Source of the DNA: Gracilibacillus orientalis
GTDB taxonomy: Bacteria; Bacillota; Bacilli; Bacillales; Amphibacillaceae
Assembly: GCF_900114645.1 (NCBI RefSeq)
Contig: NZ_FOTR01000015.1
Span: 1 to 64,000 of the forward strand
Direction: 5' to 3'
Length of the DNA stretch: 64,000 nucleotides
Positions 35,562 to 44,820 of the stretch are shown here, piece after piece. The position numbers and the translations under genes are program-made. The notes beneath the pieces are model-generated. The model made no database searches. It had not been told where the DNA came from and saw nothing but the letters and a program-made list of their open reading frames with translations. Position 1 is the stretch's first letter. Each line of letters begins with the position of its first letter.

Positions 35562-37562
35562 ATGGCAAAGCAAATTGAACAAATGTCTATTAATGCAATT
35601 AGAACATTGTCAATAGACGCTATTGAAAAAGCTAATTCTGGTCATCCAGGGTTACCAATGGGTGCGGCTCCAATGGCATATACTCTCTGGACACAACACA
35701 TGAATCATAACCCAAAAAGCTCTAAATGGTTTGATCGTGACCGTTTTGTATTATCCGCAGGTCATGGTTCCATGTTACTTTACAGCTTACTTCACTTGTC
35801 AGGTTATGATGTAACAATTGACGACCTAAAAGGGTTCCGTCAATGGGATTCTAAAACTCCTGGTCACCCGGAAGTACACCATACTGATGGGGTGGAAGCA
35901 ACTACAGGTCCATTAGGTCAAGGTATTGCGATGAGTGTTGGTATGGCAATGGCAGAAAAACACTTAGCTGCGAAATACAATAAAGATAAATATAATGTAG
36001 TAGATCATAATACATTTGCCATTGTTAGTGATGGAGATCTAATGGAAGGTGTCTCTCATGAGTCTGCCTCTCTAGCTGGTCACTTAAAATTAGGTAAACT
36101 AATTGCTTTATACGACTCTAATGACATCTCATTAGATGGTGACCTAAACAAGTCATTCTCTGATAGTGTAGAAGATCGTTTCAAAGCATATGGATGGCAA
36201 GTAATCCGTGTAGAAGATGGTACGGATGCAGAAACGATTTCAAAAGCTATTGCAGATGCTAAAGCAAACACAGAACAACCAACATTAATTGAAGTAAAAA
36301 CTGTAATTGGTTATGGTTCACCTAACAAATCTGCTTCATCTGCTTCACATGGTGCGCCACTTGGAGAAGACGAAGTAAAATTAACAAAAGAATTCTATGA
36401 CTGGGAACATGAAGATTTCCACGTACCTGATGAAGTATATCAGGATTTTGAAACAAAAATTGTTGAAAACGGTAAAAAAGTAGAACAAGAATGGAAGGAA
36501 TTATTCGATTCTTATAAGGAAGCATATCCTGAACTTGGTCAGGAATTAGATAATGCAATTAATAATAAATTACCTGAAGGCTGGGATAAAGATTTACCAG
36601 TATATGAAGCAGGTAAAGATGAAGCAGCTACACGTGCAACATCTGGTGAAGTATTAAATGCCATTGCTAAAACTGTACCAACATTATTCGGCGGTAGTGC
36701 AGACTTAGCAGGTTCTAATAAAACTAATCTTAAAGATACTGGGGACTTCTCAGCAGCTACACCTGATCAACGAAATATCTGGTTTGGTGTGCGTGAATTT
36801 GCAATGGCAGCTGCATTAAACGGTATGGCATTACACGGAGGACTAAAAGTATTCGGTGGTACTTTCTTTGTATTCAGTGACTATTTACGTCCAGCAGTCC
36901 GTCTATCAGCTATTCAAAGCCTGCCTGTAACATATGTATTAACACATGATTCTATTGCAGTAGGGGAAGATGGTCCTACACATGAACCTGTTGAACAACT
37001 AGCTGCATTCAGAGCAATGCCAAATCTGTCTGTTATTCGTCCTGCAGACGGTAATGAGGTACAAGCTGCATGGCGTTTGGCGATTGAATCTACTTCACAG
37101 CCAACAGCACTAGTGCTTACTCGTCAAGGACTGCCTACATTAGCAGGTACTGCTGATAAAGCATACGAAGGTGTGAAACAAGGCGGTTATGTAGTAAGCC
37201 CTGCTTCTAAAGAAACGCCAGATGCTATCCTTGTTGCTACTGGTTCAGAAGTTCAGCTTGCAGTAAAGGCACAAAAAGCATTAAAAGAAGAAGGTAAAGA
37301 CGTGAGTGTTGTAAGTATTCCATCATGGGATCGTTTTGACAAACAAGACGCAGCTTACAAAGAATCTGTATTACCAAGTGCTGTAACGAAACGAGTTGCG
37401 ATTGAAATGGCTTCTTCATTAGGATGGGATCGTTATGTTGGTCTTGAAGGAAAAATCATTTCAATTGATACATTCGGTGCATCCGCAAACGGAAACAAAA
37501 TTATAGAAGAATATGGCTTCACTGTAGAAAATGTTGTAAAACACGTAAACCAATTATTCTAA
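35562..37562 (+). CDS. tkt: Transketolase
   Basis: A 666-residue thiamine-diphosphate enzyme of the non-oxidative pentose phosphate pathway, transferring two-carbon units between sugar phosphates. N-terminal [18 protein letters not shown], the ThDP/Mg site [16 protein letters not shown] [17 protein letters not shown], the catalytic region TGPLGQG, and the C-terminal [20 protein letters not shown] mark all three domains. GAAAGGGG precedes the ATG. Position after ynzC is conserved in Bacillaceae. Confidence 0.98.
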   Translation: MAKQIEQMSINAIRTLSIDAIEKANSGHPGLPMGAAPMAYTLWTQHMNHNPKSSKWFDRDRFVLSAGHGSMLLYSLLHLSGYDVTIDDLKGFRQWDSKTPGHPEVHHTDGVEATTGPLGQGIAMSVGMAMAEKHLAAKYNKDKYNVVDHNTFAIVSDGDLMEGVSHESASLAGHLKLGKLIALYDSNDISLDGDLNKSFSDSVEDRFKAYGWQVIRVEDGTDAETISKAIADAKANTEQPTLIEVKTVIGYGSPNKSASSASHGAPLGEDEVKLTKEFYDWEHEDFHVPDEVYQDFETKIVENGKKVEQEWKELFDSYKEAYPELGQELDNAINNKLPEGWDKDLPVYEAGKDEAATRATSGEVLNAIAKTVPTLFGGSADLAGSNKTNLKDTGDFSAATPDQRNIWFGVREFAMAAALNGMALHGGLKVFGGTFFVFSDYLRPAVRLSAIQSLPVTYVLTHDSIAVGEDGPTHEPVEQLAAFRAMPNLSVIRPADGNEVQAAWRLAIESTSQPTALVLTRQGLPTLAGTADKAYEGVKQGGYVVSPASKETPDAILVATGSEVQLAVKAQKALKEEGKDVSVVSIPSWDRFDKQDAAYKESVLPSAVTKRVAIEMASSLGWDRYVGLEGKIISIDTFGASANGNKIIEEYGFTVENVVKHVNQLF

Positions 37563-37570
37563 TACATTAA

Positions 37571-37607
37571 AATGGGACAGAGGACAGGTTCCTCGTCCCA
37601 TTTTTTT
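37571..37607 (+). terminator. Terminator of tkt
   Basis: AATGGGAC...AGGA / TCCTCGTCCCATT followed by seven T. Confidence 0.9.
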
Positions 37608-37695
37608 ACGTATACAGGTAAATACACAAGTGCTTGTATTATTAAATGACTTTTACTATACTATATAAGAGACAATTTTAAGGAGGAACGATGGA

Positions 37696-37920
37696 ATGAG
37701 CACTATTCTTTGGATTATATTTATCGTGGTTGCTCTTTTGGCTGGGGTTGCCCTAGGCTTTTTTATCGCGAGAAAGTATATGATGAACTACTTAAAGAAA
37801 AACCCACCAATTAATGAACAAATGCTGAGAACATTAATGATGCAAATGGGGCAAAAGCCGTCACAAAAGAAAATCAAACAAATGATGCGTTCGATGAACA
37901 ATCAAACGGATAACAAATAA
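37696..37920 (+). CDS. yneF: UPF0154 membrane protein YneF
   Basis: A 74-residue protein with one N-terminal transmembrane helix (residues 3-24, [20 protein letters not shown]) and a basic cytoplasmic part with [20 protein letters not shown], the family signature. AAGGAGGAACG precedes the ATG. No established role. Confidence 0.93.
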   Translation: MSTILWIIFIVVALLAGVALGFFIARKYMMNYLKKNPPINEQMLRTLMMQMGQKPSQKKIKQMMRSMNNQTDNK

Positions 37921-37950
37921 AAACGCATTGTAACATAATTGTCGAATTAG

Positions 37951-37982
37951 AATCCTTGCTATAAAACAGCAAGGGTTTTATC
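37951..37982 (+). terminator. Terminator of yneF
   Basis: AATCCTTGCT / AGCAAGGGTT with loop ATAAAAC, then TTATC. Confidence 0.75.
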
Positions 37983-38033
37983 ATATTTATAGAACTAATA
38001 TCTATAAATATTGTGGAGTCTGGAGTGACAAAC

Positions 38034-38738
38034 TTGAATGAAGTAAATATTTTTATTGCATTTGGTGCAGGTTTTTTATCATTTATCTCCCCGTGTGTAT
38101 TGCCGCTATACCCCGCATTCCTTTCATACATCACTGGTATGAGTGTGAACGATATAAAAGAAGAAAAGGCAATGTTCAATTATAAAAGTATTCTACACAC
38201 ATTATTTTTTCTGCTGGGGTTTTCTAGTATATTTATCCTTCTCGGTTTCACCACTAGTTTTATGGGTGAATTTTTAACGAGATGGGACGATTTAATAAGA
38301 CAAATTGGCGCGATCTTAATCATCTTTTTTGGGCTTATAATAGTAGGCGCGTTAAATTTTAATTTCTTAATGAAAGAGAAAAAAGTACACTTTAAAAATA
38401 GACCTACAGGCTTCATCGGGTCGTTTGTCATCGGTATGGCATTTTCACTAGGGTGGACTCCGTGTACAGGTCCGATTCTTATGGCTGTCATTTCTCTTGC
38501 CGCAGCGAACACTGAATTAGGAATTATATTAATGACTGCCTATTCATTAGGTTTCGCTATTCCTTTCTTTATTCTTGCCTTTTTTATTGGTAAAATGAAA
38601 TGGATCAAGAGAAATTCACAAAAGTTAGTAAAAATCGGTGGATACGTGATGATTTTTATGGGGTTCTTCTTATTTTTCGATTTAATGACGAAGCTCACAT
38701 CATTTCTTGCAGGATTTTTTAACTTTCAAGGATTTTAA
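38034..38738 (+). CDS. ccdA: Cytochrome c biogenesis/thiol transfer protein CcdA
   Basis: A 234-residue protein with about six transmembrane helices. It moves reducing equivalents from cytoplasmic thioredoxin to extracytoplasmic thiol-disulfide proteins such as ResA and the spore protein StoA. Redox cysteines lie in SFISPCVLPLYPAF and GWTPCTGPILM, each next to conserved prolines. I prefer TTG 38034 (TGGAGTG seven bases ahead) because it gives the family start MNEVN; a GTG at 38013 is possible. Its likely partner, a YneN/ResA-type thioredoxin, is at 44200. Confidence 0.94.
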   Translation: MNEVNIFIAFGAGFLSFISPCVLPLYPAFLSYITGMSVNDIKEEKAMFNYKSILHTLFFLLGFSSIFILLGFTTSFMGEFLTRWDDLIRQIGAILIIFFGLIIVGALNFNFLMKEKKVHFKNRPTGFIGSFVIGMAFSLGWTPCTGPILMAVISLAAANTELGIILMTAYSLGFAIPFFILAFFIGKMKWIKRNSQKLVKIGGYVMIFMGFFLFFDLMTKLTSFLAGFFNFQGF

Positions 38739-38781
38739 CAAACAGATCGAGATATACTAACAATATTCGGAGGGGAAATCT

Positions 38782-39207
38782 ATGGTAAGAACTAATGATT
38801 TAATTTTAAAAACGATGACAGTATTAATCGCTTTTATTTTATTTGGGTTTGCAGTGAATTTATTTTTTGCAGGCCACAATGAACCGGGCGGAGGTTTCAT
38901 TGGAGGTTTAATGACTGCAGCGGCAATTGTTCTGATGTATATGGCTTATGGCGAGAAAGTTGTTAATAAAGTCTTGCCATTTAATTACCGTACCCTGACT
39001 GCAATTGGGCTGATTATTGCGATTGCTACTGGTGTTGGATCCTTACTGTTTGGTCAGCCTTTCCTTAGCCAAACATTTGATTATTTTCACGTTCCTGTAT
39101 TCGGAGAGGTGGAACTGGCAACAGCACTATTATTTGATTTGGGTGTTTATTTAACGGTTATTGGAGTAACAATGACGATTGTCTTAACTATCTCCAGTGA
39201 TCGATAA
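38782..39207 (+). CDS. mrpB: Orphan Na+/H+ antiporter subunit MrpB (MnhB)
   Basis: A 141-residue protein with four transmembrane helices matching the MrpB family (RTNDLILKTMTVLIAFILFG, AGHNEPGGGFIGGLMTAAAI, GEVELATALLFDLGVYLTVI). MrpB normally works only as part of a seven-subunit Mrp complex encoded by one operon. Here it stands alone with its own CGGAGGGG site between ccdA and yneK, so it either complements a complex encoded elsewhere or has another role. Coding appears intact. Confidence 0.88.
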   Translation: MVRTNDLILKTMTVLIAFILFGFAVNLFFAGHNEPGGGFIGGLMTAAAIVLMYMAYGEKVVNKVLPFNYRTLTAIGLIIAIATGVGSLLFGQPFLSQTFDYFHVPVFGEVELATALLFDLGVYLTVIGVTMTIVLTISSDR

Positions 39208-39265
39208 AATACGCAGCAAGACACGCTTAACGTAGGTTTTGACGTGTTCTTGCTGCGTATTTTTT
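39206..39265. terminator. Bidirectional terminator between mrpB and yneK
   Basis: AAAATACGCAGCAAGACACG pairs with CGTGTTCTTGCTGCGTATTT, T runs on both strands; the yneK stop codon lies in the loop. Confidence 0.88.
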
Positions 39266-39712
39266 ATTTCGGTAATCTTTAGGTGAGTATTTAAAGTAAG
39301 GTTCATATTGTTTCATATCGATCGATTTTTCTTTTAGTTTCTTGCGCAAAAATTTATGATCTCGTTTAGGTGTTGCCATAATATAACCTTGAATTAATGT
39401 TTCTTGTGTAATTTCAGTTTCATCCTTCTTAAGCGCCAACTGACCTATTTTTCCAGCAATCTTCTGTCTGGCTATATCACGAAACAATTCTGGTACTGGT
39501 GATACTAATTCTTCAAGAAAGGCCTTTTCATCGTCTCTCCATAGGTGTTTAGATTGTTCTATATAATATTTTTCCCAATCTAAATCAGATTTCCCATCAT
39601 CTTTTGGCAAGCTTTTTAAAAATTTGCGAAACATGAAATATCCACCGATTACAATCAGACCTAATAAAATAAAAGTCCATACAACGATGAATAGCATAAA
39701 GTTAAAGGACAT
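39227..39712 (-). CDS. yneK: DUF2621 family membrane protein YneK
   Basis: A 161-residue protein with one N-terminal transmembrane helix (residues 6-28) and a charged cytoplasmic domain containing WEKYYIEQSKHLWRDDEKAF and MATPKRDHKFLRKKLKEK. It matches DUF2621/YneK in length and character. In B. subtilis it lies between ccdC and cotM; role unknown. Confidence 0.88.
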   Translation of the reverse strand: MSFNFMLFIVVWTFILLGLIVIGGYFMFRKFLKSLPKDDGKSDLDWEKYYIEQSKHLWRDDEKAFLEELVSPVPELFRDIARQKIAGKIGQLALKKDETEITQETLIQGYIMATPKRDHKFLRKKLKEKSIDMKQYEPYFKYSPKDYRNKKYAARTRQNLR

Positions 39713-39902
39713 AAGGGTGACACCTGCCTTTCTTATTTATTATCATTTTATTTTTATGTAAAATATAGTAATATAACTATGAATCGTAAATTTAATCATG
39801 AATATTTATATTTCTCATATAATTTACTAGATCGTTGATATTATAGCATGATTAGACTTTTTAACAAAATAATTTTGATGAAAAAAGTTAGGGGGTAAGG
39901 CC

Positions 39903-41003
39903 TTGCTTAATTATGTCGATCAACCAGATAGCACGAGCGTAAATGACGAAGTGGAAAAAAATGTCATGCTTTCAGATTTACCAAAAGACATTCTTAATAA
40001 AGTTGAATCTAATGGGTTTGATCTTATTGCTGTTAATAATTTTTCTGGCAAGATAGAATATATATCGGAATCTGTAAGAAGAGTGTTAGGTTTTAGCAAA
40101 GCACAATTAATTGGTAAGTCAGTATTTCGTTATATCATGCGTGATGATCAGAAATATGTTAGAAAATTTTTTGATATAAACCATTCAGGGGAGCAGAAAT
40201 TTTATATACATATTCGTAATCAAATTGGCAGATTTATTGTTTTTGAAACGATTCTTCAGGTTATATACTGGAACGGAGAAAAAAAGATATTGTCACTTTC
40301 TAAGGACATTTCAGATAAAAAACAAGCTGAAGAAATGCTGATTCGATCTGAAAAAATGTCGATTGCGGGCCAATTAGCTGCGGGTATTGCTCATGAAATT
40401 AGAAATCCTCTTACTTCGTTAAAAGGTTTCGTTCAGTTATTGCAAGGCGGTATAAATAGTAAAGATGAATATTATAAAATCATGATGGACGAAATCGATA
40501 AAATAAACACCATAACATCGGAGTTGTTATTTATTTCTAAACCGATGACAGACGAAAAAAATGATGAGAATATAAATAAAATGTTGCATGATGTGCTAAC
40601 ACTACTTAAAACCCAAGCTAACTTATTTGATATCGATTTAGTATTAGAGGCAGATGATGAGGACTGTATGGTGTACTGTGATCGTTCCCAAATCAAGCAA
40701 GTTTTTATCAATTTAATCAAAAATGCAATCGAGGAAATGACAGATGGTGGCATGATTCATGTTTTAATTAAAAATAATACAGAAGAGTGTATAATTGCGA
40801 TAAAAGACCAGGGGCCAGGTATCCCTAAGCACCTTATTCATAAACTGAAAGAACCTTTTTTTACAACCAAAAAAAATGGAACCGGCTTAGGATTAATGAT
40901 ATCTAATCAAATTATTGATAATCATAGTGGAAAATTAGAGATTGAATCAGAAAATGGCCAAGGAAGTACTTTTAGTATTTACCTTCCTTTTAATGGGAAA
41001 TGA
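39903..41003 (+). CDS. PAS-domain sensor histidine kinase (sporulation-kinase type)
   Basis: A 366-residue soluble kinase starting at TTG with AGGGGGTAAGG before it. A PAS domain (about residues 35-145, NFSGKIEYISESVRRVLGF) is followed by the H-box AAGIAHEIRNPLTSLKGFVQ, the N-box VFINLIKNAIEEMTDGG, DQGPGIP and GTGLGLMISNQI. With no partner regulator nearby and a NTRB-like HEIRNPLTxLKGF H-box, it resembles the KinA/KinE phosphorelay kinases that feed Spo0F; the assignment is inferred. Confidence 0.85.
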   Translation: MLNYVDQPDSTSVNDEVEKNVMLSDLPKDILNKVESNGFDLIAVNNFSGKIEYISESVRRVLGFSKAQLIGKSVFRYIMRDDQKYVRKFFDINHSGEQKFYIHIRNQIGRFIVFETILQVIYWNGEKKILSLSKDISDKKQAEEMLIRSEKMSIAGQLAAGIAHEIRNPLTSLKGFVQLLQGGINSKDEYYKIMMDEIDKINTITSELLFISKPMTDEKNDENINKMLHDVLTLLKTQANLFDIDLVLEADDEDCMVYCDRSQIKQVFINLIKNAIEEMTDGGMIHVLIKNNTEECIIAIKDQGPGIPKHLIHKLKEPFFTTKKNGTGLGLMISNQIIDNHSGKLEIESENGQGSTFSIYLPFNGK

Positions 41004-41183
41004 TATTAATGATAGGGTTTGAACTCATAGTTTTATAGATTTAATCGATTTTTAGCTATGAATTATTTTACTTATAAACCGATTTCATTTAAAATAGTAT
41101 GGTGCGTACTATGTTACATAGTATTTAGAGATAGGAGAGATCAGATTTAGGTCTAACATTTTTAAAGGGGGTAACTTGGCGAA

Positions 41184-43886
41184 ATGACTAATCAGAATCC
41201 ATTTCAAGCAAAAAAGCAATTTGAACTGAACGGCAAAAAGTATAACTATTACCAGTTAAAAGCGTTAGAAGAAGCAGGAATTGGTAATATTGATCGATTA
41301 CCTTTTTCGATTCGTGTGTTACTAGAATCGTTAATCCGTCAACACGATGGACATGTTATTAAAGACGAACATGTTAAGAGTCTAGCAAATTGGGCTAAAG
41401 AGAAAGGTGAGGATGTACCATTCAAACCTTCTCGTGTTATTTTACAAGACTTTACCGGTGTTCCAGCAGTAGTTGATCTTGCTTCTTTACGTAAAGCAAT
41501 GGTAGATATGGGTGGCTCACCTGATAAGATTAACCCAGAAGTTCCGGTGGATCTCGTAATTGACCACTCTGTACAAGTAGATGAATATGGTTCAAAGAAT
41601 GCATTGCAAGCAAACATGGAATTAGAATTTGAACGTAATGCCGAGCGTTATGAATTTTTAAACTGGGCACAAAAAGCGTTTGATAACTATCGTGCTGTTC
41701 CGCCAGCAACTGGTATCGTACACCAGGTAAACCTGGAGTATATTGCGAATGTAGTACATGGTATTGAAAATGATGATGGAGAAATTGATGCTTTCCCTGA
41801 TACGCTAGTGGGTACTGACTCACATACAACTATGATTAATGGTTTAGGTGTACTAGGTTGGGGTGTTGGTGGTATCGAAGCAGAAGCTGGTATGCTTGGA
41901 CAACCTTCTTACTTCCCAGCACCTGAAGTAATTGGTGTTAAATTTACTGGTAGCTTCCCGAATGGAACAACTGCTACTGACTTAGCATTAAAAGTAACAC
42001 AAGTTTTACGCGAGAAAAAAGTTGTTGGTAAGTTTGTGGAATTCTTTGGACCTGGTCTACAAGACATGCCACTAGCAGATCGTGCAACTATTTCAAATAT
42101 GGCACCAGAATACGGTGCAACTTGTGGTTTCTTCCCTGTAGATAAAGAATCATTAAACTATCTTCGTTTAACAGGACGTAGTGAAGAACAAATTGAATTA
42201 GTAGAAAAATATTGCAAAGAAAATAGCTTGTGGTATTCACCAGATCAACCAGATGCGGATTTTACTGAACTAGTAGAAATTAACCTTTCTGAACTAGAAC
42301 CAAACCTAGCTGGTCCTAAGCGTCCACAAGATTTAATTCCATTATCTAATATGCAGAAGTCATTTAATGACGCAATCACTGCTCCAGCAGGTAACCAAGG
42401 ATTTGGGCAAGATGCTTCTGAATTTGATAAAAAAGTAGAAATTAATCATCCAAATGGACGTCAATCGGTTATGAAAACAGGTGCGGTAGCGATTGCAGCG
42501 ATCACATCTTGTACTAACACATCTAACCCTTATGTAATGCTTGGCGCAGGTTTACTTGCGAAAAAAGCAGTAGAAAAAGGATTAGAAGTACCAGCGTATG
42601 TGAAGACATCACTAGCACCAGGTTCTAAAGTGGTTACAGGTTACTTAGAAGATTCTGGATTAATGCCATATTTGGATCAACTTGGATTTAACCTAGTAGG
42701 TTATGGTTGTACAACATGTATCGGTAATTCTGGTCCATTACGCGAAGAGATCGAAAAAGCGATTGCGGACAACGATTTGACGGTTTCTTCTGTATTATCT
42801 GGTAACCGTAACTTTGAAGGTCGTATACATCCACTAGTGAAAGCAAACTACTTAGCTTCACCACCATTAGTAGTTGCCTATGCATTAGCTGGAACAGTTG
42901 ATGTAGACCTTAGAAACGAACCAATGGGTCAAGATAAAGATGGTAATGATGTATTCTTTGATGATCTTTGGCCTTCTATGGAAGAAGTTCGTGATGAGGT
43001 AGCAAAAGTTGTTACTCCAGAAATCTTCCGTAAAGAGTATGCTAATGTATTTGATTCAAATGAAAAATGGAATGCAATCGAAACTACTGATGAACCATTA
43101 TATTCTTGGAATGATGATTCTACTTACATTCAAAATCCTCCATTCTTTGAAGGATTAGCAAAAGAACCAGGAATAGTAGAACCACTTTCCGATATGCGCG
43201 CAATTGGTAAATTCGGCGACTCTGTAACAACGGACCACATCTCACCAGCAGGTGCGATTGCTAAAGATATGCCAGCAGGTAAACATCTGCAATCTAAAGA
43301 TGTATCACCTCGTAACTTTAACTCTTATGGTTCTCGTCGTGGTAACCATGAAATAATGATGCGTGGTACATTTGCCAACATTCGTATTAAAAACCAATTA
43401 GCTCCTGGTACAGAAGGTGGTTACACTACTTACTGGCCAACAGGTGATATAATGCCAATTTATGATGCAGCAATGAAATATCAAGAAGCTGATACTGGAC
43501 TTGCTGTGCTTGCTGGTAATGATTATGGTATGGGAAGCTCTCGTGACTGGGCTGCGAAAGGTACAAGTCTATTAGGTATTAGAACAGTTATTGCACAAAG
43601 CTTTGAACGTATCCACCGTTCAAACCTAGTAATGATGGGTGTACTTCCACTTCAATTTAAAGATGGAGATAGTGCTGATTCATTAGGTTTAACTGGTAAA
43701 GAAACATTTGATGTACAAGTGGATGAATCTGTTAAACCACGTGATCTTGTAGCAGTAAAAGCTACTGACGAAGATGGAAAAGTGACAGAATTTGAAGTAG
43801 TTGCTCGCTTTGAAAGTGAAGTAGAAGTGGATTACTATCGTCATGGTGGTATCCTTCAAATGGTGCTTCGTAATAAACTAGCTTAA
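41184..43886 (+). CDS. acnA: Aconitate hydratase A
   Basis: A 900-residue aconitase of the AcnA/IRP type that isomerises citrate to isocitrate and can also bind RNA when its cluster is lost. Cluster cysteines are in SCTNTSN and [12 protein letters not shown]. Other landmarks are [23 protein letters not shown] and [20 protein letters not shown] precedes the ATG. A dyad TAGTA-N7-TACTA at about 41095-41111 lies upstream and could be an operator. The sspO, sspP and cotM genes found beside it in B. subtilis are absent here. Confidence 0.98.
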   Translation: MTNQNPFQAKKQFELNGKKYNYYQLKALEEAGIGNIDRLPFSIRVLLESLIRQHDGHVIKDEHVKSLANWAKEKGEDVPFKPSRVILQDFTGVPAVVDLASLRKAMVDMGGSPDKINPEVPVDLVIDHSVQVDEYGSKNALQANMELEFERNAERYEFLNWAQKAFDNYRAVPPATGIVHQVNLEYIANVVHGIENDDGEIDAFPDTLVGTDSHTTMINGLGVLGWGVGGIEAEAGMLGQPSYFPAPEVIGVKFTGSFPNGTTATDLALKVTQVLREKKVVGKFVEFFGPGLQDMPLADRATISNMAPEYGATCGFFPVDKESLNYLRLTGRSEEQIELVEKYCKENSLWYSPDQPDADFTELVEINLSELEPNLAGPKRPQDLIPLSNMQKSFNDAITAPAGNQGFGQDASEFDKKVEINHPNGRQSVMKTGAVAIAAITSCTNTSNPYVMLGAGLLAKKAVEKGLEVPAYVKTSLAPGSKVVTGYLEDSGLMPYLDQLGFNLVGYGCTTCIGNSGPLREEIEKAIADNDLTVSSVLSGNRNFEGRIHPLVKANYLASPPLVVAYALAGTVDVDLRNEPMGQDKDGNDVFFDDLWPSMEEVRDEVAKVVTPEIFRKEYANVFDSNEKWNAIETTDEPLYSWNDDSTYIQNPPFFEGLAKEPGIVEPLSDMRAIGKFGDSVTTDHISPAGAIAKDMPAGKHLQSKDVSPRNFNSYGSRRGNHEIMMRGTFANIRIKNQLAPGTEGGYTTYWPTGDIMPIYDAAMKYQEADTGLAVLAGNDYGMGSSRDWAAKGTSLLGIRTVIAQSFERIHRSNLVMMGVLPLQFKDGDSADSLGLTGKETFDVQVDESVKPRDLVAVKATDEDGKVTEFEVVARFESEVEVDYYRHGGILQMVLRNKLA

Positions 43887-43900
43887 TAGAATTAACAGGA

Positions 43901-43932
43901 AAAGATAGCCCGAAATGGGCTATCTTTTTTTC
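43901..43932 (+). terminator. Terminator of acnA
   Basis: AGATAGCCC / GGGCTATCT with loop GAAAT and a run of T. The following 260 bases up to the next gene show nothing I can support. Confidence 0.92.
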
Positions 43933-44199
43933 TTATTATAAAATGGGGCACAAAATACCGCCGGACAGGGAGTTTTTTTCGCAGCGATGGTTTAGGAGTT
44001 ACTTTTGAAAGAATGGAAGAAAGTTATACCCAAAAGAATTTCATTACTCCGAAGTTTTTCATTTAATGCAAAACTGTTTATCAGGCACATTTGGATTTTC
44101 CTTTATTCTTCAATAGGGGAACGTCTCATTTTTATAATTAGACGCTTTGGTTGTTATCTTATATAATAGGTCATAGTGTTAATGTAAAGGATGAGAGCG

Positions 44200-44796
44200 A
44201 TGTGGAAGAGTATTCTATCGGCAATGGTTGTTTTGATTTTAGTAGGTATTGTGGTGATCACCAATTTTACAAATATCGGTGATGAGCAATTAAATCCAAA
44301 TGTTATAGATGTGACGGAAGATACGTCTGTAGACGGGGTAGGTATTACAGCTCCTAATATAGAACAATTAGAAGTTGGTGACCAAGCACCTAGTTTCAGA
44401 TTAGCTGACCTTACTGGTAGTGAAGTAGAGGCATTTAATGTGGAACAGGACTATGTTTTATTAAATTTTTGGGCAACGTGGTGTAAACCTTGCTTAAAAG
44501 AAATGCCTGATATGCAGACGTTCGAAGATGAAAATAAAGACTCAATTAAGGTGATTGCAGTGAATACTACGAATAGAGAAACTTCCATCGATAAAGTGGA
44601 AACATTCGTTGATGAAGGTGATTTTCAATTCACGATTTTATTAGATGAAGAAGATATCGTATATGAACACTATTCTATTATTGGTATGCCTACTTCATTC
44701 ATTATAAGAACGAGTGATCAAAAGATTATGAAACGAATTAATGGTGCTATGACATTAGAGCAAATGGAAGATCACCTGAAAGAGTTACAGAGCTAG
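44200..44796 (+). CDS. yneN: Membrane-anchored thiol-disulfide oxidoreductase, YneN/ResA-like
   Basis: A 198-residue protein: N-terminal signal anchor (MWKSILSAMVVLILVGIVVI), a 40-residue linker, then a TlpA-like thioredoxin domain with LLNFWATWCKPCLKEMPDMQ and the cis-proline region GMPTSF. The CKPC site reduces extracytoplasmic disulfides and probably takes electrons from CcdA. ATG 44200 is chosen with AAAGG nine bases before; ATG 44191 is too close to it. Follows acnA as in B. subtilis. Confidence 0.9.
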   Translation: MWKSILSAMVVLILVGIVVITNFTNIGDEQLNPNVIDVTEDTSVDGVGITAPNIEQLEVGDQAPSFRLADLTGSEVEAFNVEQDYVLLNFWATWCKPCLKEMPDMQTFEDENKDSIKVIAVNTTNRETSIDKVETFVDEGDFQFTILLDEEDIVYEHYSIIGMPTSFIIRTSDQKIMKRINGAMTLEQMEDHLKELQS

Positions 44797-44820
44797 CATT
44801 GATTGGGAAGGAGTATGTTT

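Noticed and set aside
41095-41111. TAGTA-N7-TACTA dyad as a named operator of acnA
   Set aside because: It may be regulatory, but it does not clearly match a CcpC or CodY site, so no regulator is assigned.
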